59,843 nt of DNA from DAOQAU01 sp035354275 (GCA_035354275.1 DAOQAU010000006.1:1-59843); one strand, 5' to 3'. Shown: positions 33,778-43,766, counted from the stretch's first letter. Numbers and translations are program-made. Notes: generated from the sequence alone by a model not told the origin.

Positions 33778-34334
33778 TTTAAGCCCTCAATAATTTTTAT
33801 ATTTTCTTGTCCGAAAGCTTCAAATGAGTATTTTCTAGCGTCATGTTTATATCCCTCACTCGAATTTCTGCTTACGGTACCCCTCACCCCAACCCTCTCC
33901 CGCAAGGGGCGAGGGGGAATGAGTTGACATGAATTTAAGTTACAATTATCTACATATTCAACGTTAATTTTTATATGATTAAATGGGATTTCGTCTTGTG
34001 AAAATTCTGCCCATTCGACAAAAGTTAAAATCTTTCCTTCTGAATATTCACGTAATTCATCCAAAATGGTTTTTACGCCTTCGTTTTCCAGTCTGTATAA
34101 ATCGAAGTGATAAATCGGAAGTTTGCCGCTTTTATATTCATTTAAAATTACAAAACTGGGGCTGGTCACTCTTTCTTTGACATTAAGTGCTTTTGCGACA
34201 AGTTTTACAAAAGCGGTTTTGCCTGCTCCGATTTGACCGTAAAGGCTTACAAAAGCACCTTTGTCTTTAACGGCAAGCGCAAACTTTTGGGCTAATTTTT
34301 CCGTATCTTCTAGTGTTTTACATGTTATTTCCAT
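33774..34334 (-). CDS. tsaE: TsaE ATPase (t6A synthesis) with repeat-derived insertion
   Basis: TsaE is the P-loop ATPase that regenerates the TsaB-TsaD complex. The 186-residue protein has Walker A GQIGAGKT (33-40), the TSPSFVILNEY switch region, HFDLYRL and FVEWAE. Residues ~136-165 (SCQLIPPRPLRERVGVRG and then RNSSEGYKHDAR) are not TsaE sequence but translate a family B repeat; without them the length is the usual ~156. The insertion lies near the C terminus, away from the ATP site. It overlaps tsaB by 4 bp. Confidence 0.93.
   Translation of the reverse strand: MEITCKTLEDTEKLAQKFALAVKDKGAFVSLYGQIGAGKTAFVKLVAKALNVKERVTSPSFVILNEYKSGKLPIYHFDLYRLENEGVKTILDELREYSEGKILTFVEWAEFSQDEIPFNHIKINVEYVDNCNLNSCQLIPPRPLRERVGVRGTVSRNSSEGYKHDARKYSFEAFGQENIKIIEGLK
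33840..33929 (-). repeat. In-frame family B repeat in tsaE
   Basis: Contains CCCTCACTCGAATTTCTG, ACCCCTCACCCC and CCCTCTCCCGCAAGGGGCG, i.e. the composite ~70-bp unit also seen in tsaB (33333-33405) and at 52897-52969. Confidence 0.8.
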
Positions 34335-34400
34335 AATTTTAATGATAGCATGAAGACAATTTAGGTTGAAATCCGCTTTCCTTTGCTTTAAAATACTGTC

Positions 34401-35255
34401 ATGATTGAAGAAAAAGTTTGTTACCTGTGCGGAAATAAAGATTTTGAAAAGCGTGAAGGGAATGTCAGGGATAATCCCGACTTAAAAGTGCTTGAATGCA
34501 AGAACTGTTCGCTTGTTGTGCTTTCTTCTTTCGATCACATTAATGATAAATTCTATGAAAACGACGGTATGCATGGCGGAAGTCCTGATGTCCAAAAATG
34601 GCTTAATGCGACAAAAGACGATGATAAAAGACGTTTTCGCCTTTTGAAAAACGAGATTAAAGGGAAAAAAGTTCTGGATTTTGGTTGCGGTAACGGCGGA
34701 TTTTTGAGCTTCGCTCAAAAATCCGCCCGAAAAGCTGTCGGGGTCGAACTTCAAAAATCAATGCAGGAATATTATAACTCTCAAAATTTAGAAGTTTATG
34801 AAAGTATTGACCAAGTTAGTGAAAAATTTGATTATATTACGGTTTTTCATGTACTTGAACACATAAAAAACCCGATTGTTCTGCTTGAAAAGTTATCTGA
34901 AAAACTCAATGAGGGCGGTAAAATTATAATAGAAGTGCCAAATTCAAACGACGCGCTTTTGACTGTTTACAAAAACAATGCGTTTATGAATTTTACTTAT
35001 TGGAGCTGTCATTTATTTTTATTTAATGCAAAAAATCTTATGAATCTTGCACAAAAAGCCGAATTTAATATTAATTACATTAAACATGTTCAAAGATACG
35101 GATTTGCAAACCATTTAGGCTGGCAGATTTTCAAAAAGCCCGGCGGACACAAAAAAATGTGGTATTTAAACATTGGATTTTTAAATAAGTTTTACGAAAA
35201 ATCGCTTGCGCAGATTGAAGCTACGGATACGATTTTAATGAGTATTTCAAAGTAA
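34401..35255 (+). CDS. Class I SAM-dependent methyltransferase with N-terminal zinc-type motif
   Basis: A 284-residue protein. The N terminus has two Cys pairs (CYLCG, CKNCS) typical of a small zinc site. The Rossmann methyltransferase domain begins at VLDFGCGNGGF (motif I), with FHVLEHIKNP (post II) and EVPN (motif III). Similar enzymes methylate sugars in surface glycans, which is plausible here but not proven. A perfect 15-bp hairpin (34695-34727) lies within the codons just after motif I (GGFLSFAQKSA). It diverges from tsaE with a 66-bp gap. Confidence 0.85.
   Translation: MIEEKVCYLCGNKDFEKREGNVRDNPDLKVLECKNCSLVVLSSFDHINDKFYENDGMHGGSPDVQKWLNATKDDDKRRFRLLKNEIKGKKVLDFGCGNGGFLSFAQKSARKAVGVELQKSMQEYYNSQNLEVYESIDQVSEKFDYITVFHVLEHIKNPIVLLEKLSEKLNEGGKIIIEVPNSNDALLTVYKNNAFMNFTYWSCHLFLFNAKNLMNLAQKAEFNINYIKHVQRYGFANHLGWQIFKKPGGHKKMWYLNIGFLNKFYEKSLAQIEATDTILMSISK
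34695..34727. repeat. Perfect palindrome inside the methyltransferase gene
   Basis: GGCGGATTTTTGAGC and its exact complement are separated by TTC, giving a 15-bp stem in the coding sequence. Its arms resemble the terminator arms at 425-458 (GGGCGGATTT). Confidence 0.8.
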
Positions 35256-35331
35256 ATCAGTATTCTTCACATTTTTTTTTGTTTTTGTTAAACTAAATCA
35301 AGTAGGTATCTCATAATACCAAAATAAACAG

Positions 35332-35400
35332 ATCCCGCAACTAGTGCGGGATGACAATGTTTAACATAGAAAGTAAGTAGGTTGGGCTTTCTAGCCCAAC
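35332..35400. repeat. Two small extragenic palindromes upstream of aspS
   Basis: ATCCCGCAACTAGTGCGGGAT (35332-35352) and GTTGGGCTTTCTAGCCCAAC (35381-35400) are hairpins of the common GTAGG-associated extragenic type. The second ends 23 bp before the aspS ATG, so it would lie in its leader. Confidence 0.7.
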
Positions 35401-35423
35401 GAGATTGATTTAGAAAGAGAAAA

Positions 35424-37196
<1,773 letters not shown>

Positions 37197-37202
37197 AAGT
37201 AG

Positions 37203-37222
37203 GTCGGCATTGCTATGCCGAC
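37203..37222. repeat. Small extragenic palindrome after aspS
   Basis: GTCGGCAT/ATGCCGAC with a 4-base loop, directly after the aspS stop and preceded by GTAG, the same layout as at 35376-35400. Related hairpins (GTCAAGC..GCTTGAC at 37341-37357 and a degenerate copy ending at 37384) occur further on. Confidence 0.7.
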
Positions 37223-37233
37223 AAAACAAGTCA

Positions 37234-37276
37234 ATAAATAGCGGGATTTTTCTGAAAGAAAAATCCCGCTATTTAT
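37234..37276 (+). terminator. Intrinsic terminator of aspS
   Basis: An 18-bp perfect stem (ATAAATAGCGGGATTTTT / complement) with a 7-base loop. Confidence 0.8.
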
Positions 37277-37450
37277 TTCATATTGTTTGTTTTCGATGGA
37301 CTGAATCCAAGTCTATGTTCTTGCCATTTTACAGTAGTAGGTCAAGCACCGCTTGACAAAGGTAAAGTCAGGCAATGCTTGACTTACTGAATATTTGGTG
37401 TTATGACTAGCTTTTAGCTATTTTAAATTCGTATTTACAAAAGTTAGTGA

Positions 37451-37479
37451 TTGACTTTTGGTTGGTTTTAAGCTACACT
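37451..37479 (+). promoter_or_regulatory. Promoter of the second toxin-antitoxin pair
   Basis: TTGACT (37451-37456) and TACACT (37474-37479) are 17 bp apart. Initiation about 7 bases after the -10 box would fall on the toxin ATG at 37486, giving a leaderless mRNA, in line with the lack of a ribosome site there. Confidence 0.6.
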
Positions 37480-37485
37480 ATCTTA

Positions 37486-37815
37486 ATGAAAGAAATTATA
37501 ACTTTTGAATTGAATAATTGCAAAGTTCCTTTTGAAGATTGGCTTTGTAAATTAGACAATACAGTCAAAAGACGAATTGCCCAAAGACTTGCCAGGCTAG
37601 AAGAGGATGATTATTATGGTGATTGCAAAGCAATTGATAATGAAATTAAAGAACTAAGATTTCAATTCGGTTCAGGTTACAGAATTTATTTTCATGAAAC
37701 AAACAATATAATAATTCTTTTGCTTTGCGGCGGTGATAAATCTACTCAAAGTAAGGATGTACAAAAGGCTAAAGATTACCTTAAAATTTGGAGGAAACAA
37801 AATTATGGAACGTAA
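37486..37815 (+). CDS. RelE-superfamily killer protein (HigB-like toxin)
   Basis: A 109-residue protein of the addiction-module killer family (COG3657 type): TFELNNCKVPFEDWLCKL near the start, then RRIAQRLARLEEDDYYGD, IKELRFQFGSGYRIYF and ILLLCGGDKSTQSKDVQKAK, all hallmark segments of this family. It should be an RNase acting on translated mRNA. The start at 37486 is chosen because the family begins there and the upstream codons overlap the promoter. It overlaps its antitoxin by 11 bp. Confidence 0.88.
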   Translation: MKEIITFELNNCKVPFEDWLCKLDNTVKRRIAQRLARLEEDDYYGDCKAIDNEIKELRFQFGSGYRIYFHETNNIIILLLCGGDKSTQSKDVQKAKDYLKIWRKQNYGT

Positions 37816-38113
37816 GTTTAAAAATTCAATATCGTGGGAAGAAGTATTAATAAGACAACTTCAAGATGAAGAATTTGCAAGAGATTTTCTTAATGATAGC
37901 TTCATGGAATACGTTAGTGGCGGTAATTTTAATATGTTTTTCAGATCGCTTGAAAGAGTTATCAAAGCAAGAATGTCTGTAAGACAATTTGCAAAAGAGG
38001 CTGAAATTGACAGAACCAATTTATACGACTTATTCAAAGGAAAAAAGAAACCTCAGCTTAAAACGGTTATAAAAATTCTTGCAAAACTCGGTTATACTCT
38101 TAAAATTGCATAA
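37805..38113 (+). CDS. HTH antitoxin of the second pair (HigA-like)
   Basis: A 102-residue addiction-module antidote (COG3636 type). The N terminus (MERKFKNSISWEEVL...) neutralises the toxin; residues ~50-100 form an HTH with RQFAKEAEIDRTNLYDLFKG as the recognition unit. The start at 37805 has GGAGG 10 bases upstream inside the toxin gene, so the antitoxin can be made more efficiently than the leaderless toxin. It ends 4 bp before ribF. Confidence 0.88.
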   Translation: MERKFKNSISWEEVLIRQLQDEEFARDFLNDSFMEYVSGGNFNMFFRSLERVIKARMSVRQFAKEAEIDRTNLYDLFKGKKKPQLKTVIKILAKLGYTLKIA

Positions 38114-38117
38114 AATT

Positions 38118-39017
38118 ATGAAAATATTTAATGAATTAAATGAAAATAAAGGGCTGTCATTGGCTTTTGGTTTTTTTGACGGGGTTCACCTCGGTCATCA
38201 AGCCGTAATTGAAAGTGCCGTGTCTTATGCAAAGGAAAATGACAAGAAGTCTGCTATAATTACTTTTAAAAATCATCCTTGCTGTTTTTTTAATCATATT
38301 AAGCCAAAATACATTACAAAAATATCAGACAAATTTTTACTTTTTGAAAAACTTGGGGTCGATTATGTTTATTGCCTTGATTTTGATGAGCATTTAGCTC
38401 TTATGAGTGCTTCTGATTACTTAAAGGAAATTATAATAAATTATTTTGAGCCCTGTGCCATTTCAACGGGTTTTAACCACTTTTTTGGAGCGGAAAAATC
38501 CGGAAATGTTAAATTTCTTGCCAAAATGCAGGAATCATTTGCTTATAAATATATTGAAGTTCCGCCTGTGCTTTTTAACAATGAGGTTATCAGCAGTACA
38601 AGAATCAGAGAAAACATAGCCATTGGTAACATCGAGCTTGTTAATTCAATGCTTGGATTTGAGTATTCTATTGAAGAAACAGTTATTAAAGGTCGTCAAA
38701 TTGGCGGAACTATCGGGTTCAAAACGGCTAATCTGGTTTATCCAAAAGATATGTTAGAGCCTGCTTTCGGGGTTTATTGTGTTAATGTTGATTATGAAAG
38801 TAAAATGTATAAGGGGATTGCTAATTTTGGCTTAAGACCAACCGTTGATAATACTATTCACCCAATATTGGAAGTTCATATCCTGGATTTTGATAAGGAG
38901 ATTTACGGTGAAAAAATTCGGGTACATTTTTTGAAAAAAATCCGCGACGAAAAAAAGTTTGGCTCTTTGGATGAGCTGAAAGCACAAATCCAAAAAGATA
39001 TTTCTGCTTTAAATTAA
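38118..39017 (+). CDS. ribF: Bifunctional riboflavin kinase / FAD synthetase
   Basis: Phosphorylates riboflavin to FMN and adenylates it to FAD. The 299-residue protein has an N-terminal nucleotidyltransferase domain (FGFFDGVHLGHQAVI, later SSTRIRENI) and a C-terminal flavokinase domain (GTIGFKTANLVYP, ANFGLRPTV, LEVHILDF). The ATG at 38118 is preferred over 38079, which lies inside the antitoxin gene. No ribosome site is evident. Lying 4 bp after the antitoxin, it may be cotranscribed. It overlaps the convergent nth by 9 bp. Confidence 0.95.
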   Translation: MKIFNELNENKGLSLAFGFFDGVHLGHQAVIESAVSYAKENDKKSAIITFKNHPCCFFNHIKPKYITKISDKFLLFEKLGVDYVYCLDFDEHLALMSASDYLKEIIINYFEPCAISTGFNHFFGAEKSGNVKFLAKMQESFAYKYIEVPPVLFNNEVISSTRIRENIAIGNIELVNSMLGFEYSIEETVIKGRQIGGTIGFKTANLVYPKDMLEPAFGVYCVNVDYESKMYKGIANFGLRPTVDNTIHPILEVHILDFDKEIYGEKIRVHFLKKIRDEKKFGSLDELKAQIQKDISALN

Positions 39018-39635
39018 TTTCGGACAGTATTTTTCAATCGGGCATTGGTCGCATTTCGGATTAATCGGCTTACAAACATTCTGCCCGTGGGTTACCATAA
39101 GGGTGTTTATTTCTATCCAATATTTTTCGGGAAGCTTTTTCCTTAGCGCAAATTCTGTTTCTTCGGGGGTTTTAGTTTTAAAATATCCTAAGCGGTTAAA
39201 AATTCTGTGAACGTGAACATCAACACATATTGCAGGCTTGTTAAAACCCTTTGCCAAAACAAGATTGGCGGTTTTTCTGCCGACTCCTTTGAATTTAATA
39301 AGTTCTTCAATGGTATCGGGGACTTTTGAATTGTATTTTTCGACTAAAATTTTTGATAATTCAATAATTTGTTCTGCTTTATTCTTGTAAAACCCGACAG
39401 GATAAATCGCTTTTCTTAATACTTCAGGGCTTATGTGGGCGAACGCCGCAGGCGTTCGCCCCAGTTCTAACATTCTCAAAGTCGCAGGGTAAGTCGTTCT
39501 GTCGTTTGTTCTTAAGCTTAAAATACAAGAAATTAGTACCAAAAACGGATTGTTAAAACTGTCCATAAGTTTTACAAACTCGCTTTGGGGCTGTTTTGCT
39601 TTTTTTAAAGTTTCTACTATTTTATCAATTTCCAT
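39009..39635 (-). CDS. nth: Endonuclease III
   Basis: A 208-residue DNA glycosylase/AP lyase for oxidised pyrimidines. It has the HhH motif with catalytic Lys (FKGVGRKTANLVLAKGF), the catalytic Asp in VDVHVHR and the C-terminal [4Fe-4S] ligands spaced C-x6-C-x2-C-x5-C (CKPINPKCDQCPIEKYC). The length is normal. A perfect 11-bp palindrome (39437-39461) encodes GRTPAAFAH in the middle of the gene. Its start overlaps lpxK by 11 bp, so it is the last gene of the mlaEFD-lpxK-nth unit. Confidence 0.95.
   Translation of the reverse strand: MEIDKIVETLKKAKQPQSEFVKLMDSFNNPFLVLISCILSLRTNDRTTYPATLRMLELGRTPAAFAHISPEVLRKAIYPVGFYKNKAEQIIELSKILVEKYNSKVPDTIEELIKFKGVGRKTANLVLAKGFNKPAICVDVHVHRIFNRLGYFKTKTPEETEFALRKKLPEKYWIEINTLMVTHGQNVCKPINPKCDQCPIEKYCPKLI
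39437..39461. repeat. Perfect palindrome inside nth
   Basis: GGGCGAACGCC / GGCGTTCGCCC with a GCA loop; an 11-bp GC-rich stem in an AT-rich coding sequence. Confidence 0.8.
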
Positions 39636-40668
39636 TAATCAGTTTTTCCACATCCAAATTTGTTTTCAATTTTAGCGCGAAAACTTTAAGATAAAACATT
39701 GATTGGTCAAGCTTTGTCGCATCTTTTTCGGTGGTGACAAGTTTATTGATATTCATATCGATGCATTTTTTTTGCATTTTTTGAACATCATTTTTGGAAT
39801 ATTTATGGTGATCGTCAAAGTTAAAGGTATTTACAACGTCAAAATTTTTCAAAAAATTATAAAACTGCTGAGGCTGTCCTATCGCGCTGAAAGCAACAAT
39901 TCTATCACCGTTTTCAAGTTTCTCGTTCGGTTCAAAAATATTGTAAGCAAAATCAGGTTCGCTGTAACAAAGAGAAGTCGGTTTATTCAATTTTTTCTCC
40001 AAAATGCGTGCAAATTTTTCTGCCCTTGTATGGTCAATGTTTTTACTTACAATAACAAGCCTGTCGATTCTTTCAAAGGCTTCTGTTCCCTCCCTCAGCG
40101 GACCTGCGGGAAGTAGGTTTTCGTTGCCGAATCCCATTTCGCTGTCAACCAGAACAATATCTAAATCCCGATGAAGTTTTCTATGCTGAAATCCGTCATC
40201 AAGAATTATTTTTGTGGCGCAAAATTTGTCTATTGCAAATTTTGCGCCTTTATATCTATTTTTTGCTGTGATGACTATTGCTTTTGTATTTTGCGCAAGC
40301 CAATGAGGTTCGTCTCCGGCTTTTCTTGCGCTGTAGTAAATATTTTCACCGTCTGAAATAACATTTACTCCCGATAATTTTCCGCCGTAGCCTCTTGATA
40401 ATATTGCAACTTTTTCGCCTTTTTCAATCAAATAATCGGCAATTTGGGCAACAACAGGAGTCTTTCCCACGCCGCCTGTGGTTAAATTTCCTACTGAAAT
40501 AACATAAGCGTCAACTTTTTTAGGCTTTAATTTATCTTTTTCGTACAGGCTGTTTTTCAGTCTGCTTGCAAAGCCGTAAAACAGAGAAAAGAATTTTAGA
40601 AGGCTGAAAAACAGCCCTTTTGCCTGTTTGTTGTAGTGGATTTTAGTTATATAAGTTTTTAAGCCCAT
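39625..40668 (-). CDS. lpxK: Tetraacyldisaccharide 4'-kinase (lipid A synthesis)
   Basis: Phosphorylates the lipid A precursor at the 4' position on the inner membrane. The 347-residue protein has an N-terminal membrane-associated region, the P-loop VGNLTTGGVGKTPV, the SRGYGGKLSG block and DDGFQHRKLHRDLDIVLVD. The ATG at 40668 is chosen over the GTG at 40686 inside a repeat; no ribosome site is visible, perhaps because the repeat replaced it. A 13-bp palindrome lies at 40216-40248. The gene shows that the cell makes LPS. Confidence 0.94.
   Translation of the reverse strand: MGLKTYITKIHYNKQAKGLFFSLLKFFSLFYGFASRLKNSLYEKDKLKPKKVDAYVISVGNLTTGGVGKTPVVAQIADYLIEKGEKVAILSRGYGGKLSGVNVISDGENIYYSARKAGDEPHWLAQNTKAIVITAKNRYKGAKFAIDKFCATKIILDDGFQHRKLHRDLDIVLVDSEMGFGNENLLPAGPLREGTEAFERIDRLVIVSKNIDHTRAEKFARILEKKLNKPTSLCYSEPDFAYNIFEPNEKLENGDRIVAFSAIGQPQQFYNFLKNFDVVNTFNFDDHHKYSKNDVQKMQKKCIDMNINKLVTTEKDATKLDQSMFYLKVFALKLKTNLDVEKLINGN
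40216..40248. repeat. Perfect palindrome inside lpxK
   Basis: GGCGCAAAATTTG and its exact complement with a 7-base loop, in the codons for KGAKFAIDKFCA just before the DDGFQHR motif. Confidence 0.8.
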
Positions 40669-40677
40669 TAATGTTTT

Positions 40678-40714
40678 ACCCCTCACCCTGCCCTCTCCCG
40701 CAAGGGGGCGAGGG
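40678..40714. repeat. Family B palindromic repeat upstream of lpxK
   Basis: CCCCTCACCCTGCCCTCTCC and CGCAAGGGGGCGAGGG lie between mlaD and lpxK, with the edge only ~10 bp from the lpxK ATG. Confidence 0.8.
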
Positions 40715-40746
40715 TAATGATATTTTTGATTACCTTTATCTTAAAT

Positions 40747-42108
40747 TTAGAACATCAATCTAAAGAGTAAAAATCTTTTGTTTAATTTATCGCTAAATTT
40801 TCTTAAATTATGGGTTGTCGCAGATGTATCTTCCATAATTTGTTCGATTTTGCGTTTATTTTCAGGTGTCATTGAATTAACAAGTTCCATTGCGCTTGAA
40901 ATATCAGTCATTGCTGTATTAACTTTTAAAATAGTATCGGAAAGTTGTTTTTTAAGCTTTTCGTCTTTTGTCATTGTTGAGACAAAAGTGCTTATGTCGT
41001 TAAGGTTATTGGCAATCGATTGTAAATCTGCGCCGAGTTGTTTGGCGTCTGTGTTATCAAGAATTTTGTTTAAATTTTGTGATAGTTTATCAATTGATTT
41101 TGCTGTTGATATAAGAGTAGGCTTGAAGTTTTCATCTCCAACTACGCCATTAATGTTATCCGCAAGTTTAATAAAGCTGGTGCTTACTTTATTTGCCATA
41201 GCGACCATTGAGTCTAAGTCTTCTTTTGAAGCATCAACAAGTTTCTCGGCCTTGGCTATTGTGGTCGTTGCCTGTGCGGTAAGCGCGTTGATATTTGACA
41301 CTGTTTGTTTTAAATCGGCAATAACGTTATCGGAAAGCAGTTCGTTTATTTTAATATTTGTTTCCGTGAGAGATTCTGCGGCTTTATATTGCAAGTCCAT
41401 AAAATCGGCAATTCTCATAGGTTCAACAACAGTGTAAGGAGAGCTTTGATGCGGATAAGGCAAAACAGTGTTGTCAATCATTTGTAAGCGAAGTTTGTTT
41501 ACACCTTTGTCTTTTATCATACTGCCGAGCATGTAATCTGGCATAATAAGCCCCGGAAGTGTTATTACGTAGTCAATTTTGTAAGCGTAAGGGGTTTTAA
41601 TTTTTTCCTGCATAATCGCCGGAACCATTTTGGCAGAAAGAATTTGAGTATCTTTAACCTTACCTACGTCATAATATTTGTTATCGAGTTTAATCTGAAC
41701 AGGGTCATTTTTGTAAAGCAAATCAGAGCCGCCATAGACGGAAAAATAAGTTGTCCTTGTTTTAGGAGGTGTGATTTCCAAGAACTGTTCACCGATAAGT
41801 CCTGACTGCTGAATTGAAAATACAGAAGCTTTCGGAATGGAAATTCCGGGTTCTGTAATAACGAATTTCATTTTAACAAAGCTGTTTTCACCGTCAATGA
41901 AGGGAATAATTTCTTCGACTTGGCCGACTCTTAAGCCCATCATTTGAACTCCTGAACCCGGTCTCATTCCGTTTACGTCTTTAAACACGATTTCCATCCT
42001 TGCAGCAGATGAAAAAGAACGGCCTTTAACCCATAAAATCGTGAATAACAAAATGAAAAGGGCTATTAATGCCAAAATTCCTACTTTAAACGATGATGAA
42101 AATCTCAT
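40747..42108 (-). CDS. mlaD: MlaD-like MCE-domain substrate-binding protein
   Basis: A 453-residue protein with one N-terminal membrane helix (~9-28), an MCE domain (~35-115, starting VFKDVNGMRPGSGVQMMGLRVG) and a long helical C-terminal part (~230-440). The E. coli MlaD is ~180 residues, so this one has the extended form seen in chloroplast TGD2 and cyanobacterial homologues, probably spanning far into the periplasm. It should move phospholipids or other lipids with the MlaE/MlaF subunits encoded just upstream. Confidence 0.9.
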   Translation of the reverse strand: MRFSSSFKVGILALIALFILLFTILWVKGRSFSSAARMEIVFKDVNGMRPGSGVQMMGLRVGQVEEIIPFIDGENSFVKMKFVITEPGISIPKASVFSIQQSGLIGEQFLEITPPKTRTTYFSVYGGSDLLYKNDPVQIKLDNKYYDVGKVKDTQILSAKMVPAIMQEKIKTPYAYKIDYVITLPGLIMPDYMLGSMIKDKGVNKLRLQMIDNTVLPYPHQSSPYTVVEPMRIADFMDLQYKAAESLTETNIKINELLSDNVIADLKQTVSNINALTAQATTTIAKAEKLVDASKEDLDSMVAMANKVSTSFIKLADNINGVVGDENFKPTLISTAKSIDKLSQNLNKILDNTDAKQLGADLQSIANNLNDISTFVSTMTKDEKLKKQLSDTILKVNTAMTDISSAMELVNSMTPENKRKIEQIMEDTSATTHNLRKFSDKLNKRFLLFRLMF

Positions 42109-42143
42109 ATTACCTCTTCCTGTTCCATTGTATCAAAAAAAAC

Positions 42144-42866
42144 TTATTCTGCCAACATTTGCATAGGTCCTTCCAAAGATGCCGATACGAATTGCCTTGC
42201 GTAATCATTATCTGAAGTTAACATATCTTTAGGTGTGCCTTCATATACTATTTTGCCGTTATAAAGCATTATGATTCTGTCAGCCGTACGCTGAATTGTA
42301 GACATCTGGTGAGTTACCACAATCGATGATGCATGGGTTTCTTCTTTGAGCCTTACGATGTAATCTTCAATTAACGTCGATGAAATCGGGTCTAAGCCTG
42401 AAGTCGGCTCGTCATATAAAATTGTTTGCGGCTCGGTAACTATGGCTCGCGCAAAGCTTACACGTTTTTGCATACCGCCCGAAAGTTCCGACGGATACTT
42501 TTTTTCAATTCCTTCAAGCCCGACCATTTTAAGTTTTTGGGCAACGATTTCTTCAAGTCCTCTCTGGGAGAATTTTTTTCTGAATTCTTTTCTTTCTTTG
42601 AGCGCAAAAGCAATGTTGTTGAATACGTTTAGGGAGTCAAACAATGCCGAATATTGAAAAACCATAGCAACATCACCCATTGATGTTTCAATTTCTCCGC
42701 TGTCGGGTTTTAAAAGTTCACAGATAAGCTTTAGAATCGTACTTTTTCCCGAACCGCTAAAGCCAACGATAGCAAGGACTTCGCCGTCTGCAACTTCAAA
42801 CGAAACATTGTCAATTACCGTTTTATTCCCGAAAATTTTGATTAATTTTTTAACTTTTATACTCAT
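42144..42866 (-). CDS. mlaF: MlaF-like ABC transporter ATPase
   Basis: A 240-residue ATPase of the Mla/Ttg2 lipid transporter. Walker A is GFSGSGKST (34-42), the signature is LSGGMQKR and Walker B is ILYDEPTSGLD, followed by the H-loop in VVTHQM. The GGMQKR signature variant is characteristic of Mla ATPases. It lies between the permease and the MCE gene in one operon. Confidence 0.94.
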   Translation of the reverse strand: MSIKVKKLIKIFGNKTVIDNVSFEVADGEVLAIVGFSGSGKSTILKLICELLKPDSGEIETSMGDVAMVFQYSALFDSLNVFNNIAFALKERKEFRKKFSQRGLEEIVAQKLKMVGLEGIEKKYPSELSGGMQKRVSFARAIVTEPQTILYDEPTSGLDPISSTLIEDYIVRLKEETHASSIVVTHQMSTIQRTADRIIMLYNGKIVYEGTPKDMLTSDNDYARQFVSASLEGPMQMLAE

Positions 42867-42897
42867 GTTTTATCCTTTATTGTATTACATATTCCCT

Positions 42898-43710
42898 TTA
42901 AAAAAAGAATGCCAATGCAAACAGCAAGTCCCAGATTACTATTGCGACAAATGACCAGACGACTGCTTTAGTTGTTGCAATACCGACTCCTTTTGCTCCG
43001 CCTTTTGCATTATACCCGCAAGTGCAGCTTATAAGCGCAATAGTGCCGCCGAAAGTTACCGCTTTTGCAAGGCAAACGTGAATGTCTTTCATATAGAGTC
43101 CGTACCAAACAGAATCAAAATAAGCTCTGTAATTGAGCCCCCCTGCCAAATTTGAAGCCACCGCTCCGCCCAAAACCCCCACAACTGAGGCGACGATTAC
43201 AACAAGCGGCATCATCAAAAGTCCTGCCACTACTCTTGGGACAAAAAGATAGCGTATCGGGTCAACTTTCAGGGATTTCATGGCATCGATTTGTTCTGTA
43301 ACTCTCATTGTTGCAATCTCGGCGGCAAGCGATGAGCCTATCATTGAAATTATGGCAAATCCCGACATTATAACGCCGTCTTCGCGCACGATAAGCATAG
43401 TTACAAGCATTCCTACATAATTTCCTGCCCCCTGCTTAACCATTTCTCCTGCCACCTGCATTGCAACGATTATTGCAGACATTCCTACTATCGAAAGGGT
43501 TATCGGAAGTGAACTTACACCAAAGCGGGCTGATTGTGCGATAACTTCGTTTTTGTCGATTTCAAGCTTCATAATGTACGAAAAAGTGGAAATTGCTTTT
43601 ATGCTGATTTCCCCCAATGTCGTAAAAAAGTCGTCAACCTGCTTTGTAAAAAGTCTGTATAGCTGATATGTCGCCGATTTTTTAAAGTATGATACAATTT
43701 GACTGCTCAT
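42898..43710 (-). CDS. mlaE: MlaE-like lipid ABC transporter permease (copy 1)
   Basis: A 270-residue MlaE/YrbE-family permease with about five membrane helices. Family hallmarks are GMLVTMLIVREDGVI, ATMRVTEQIDAMKSLKVDPIRYL and CGYNAKGGAKGVGIATTKAVV. It is the first gene of the mlaE-mlaF-mlaD-lpxK-nth unit and works with the ATPase and MCE protein that follow. A second, related permease is at 56861-57592. Confidence 0.93.
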   Translation of the reverse strand: MSSQIVSYFKKSATYQLYRLFTKQVDDFFTTLGEISIKAISTFSYIMKLEIDKNEVIAQSARFGVSSLPITLSIVGMSAIIVAMQVAGEMVKQGAGNYVGMLVTMLIVREDGVIMSGFAIISMIGSSLAAEIATMRVTEQIDAMKSLKVDPIRYLFVPRVVAGLLMMPLVVIVASVVGVLGGAVASNLAGGLNYRAYFDSVWYGLYMKDIHVCLAKAVTFGGTIALISCTCGYNAKGGAKGVGIATTKAVVWSFVAIVIWDLLFALAFFF

Positions 43711-43766
43711 AGCTAAATTATATTAAAAAAAACAACTTTTGGCTATTTGTTAAGATAAAATTTTGT

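Noticed and set aside
35256..35423. T-box leader of aspS
   Set aside because: The two hairpins are generic extragenic palindromes; no T-box sequence (TGGNACCGCG) is seen.
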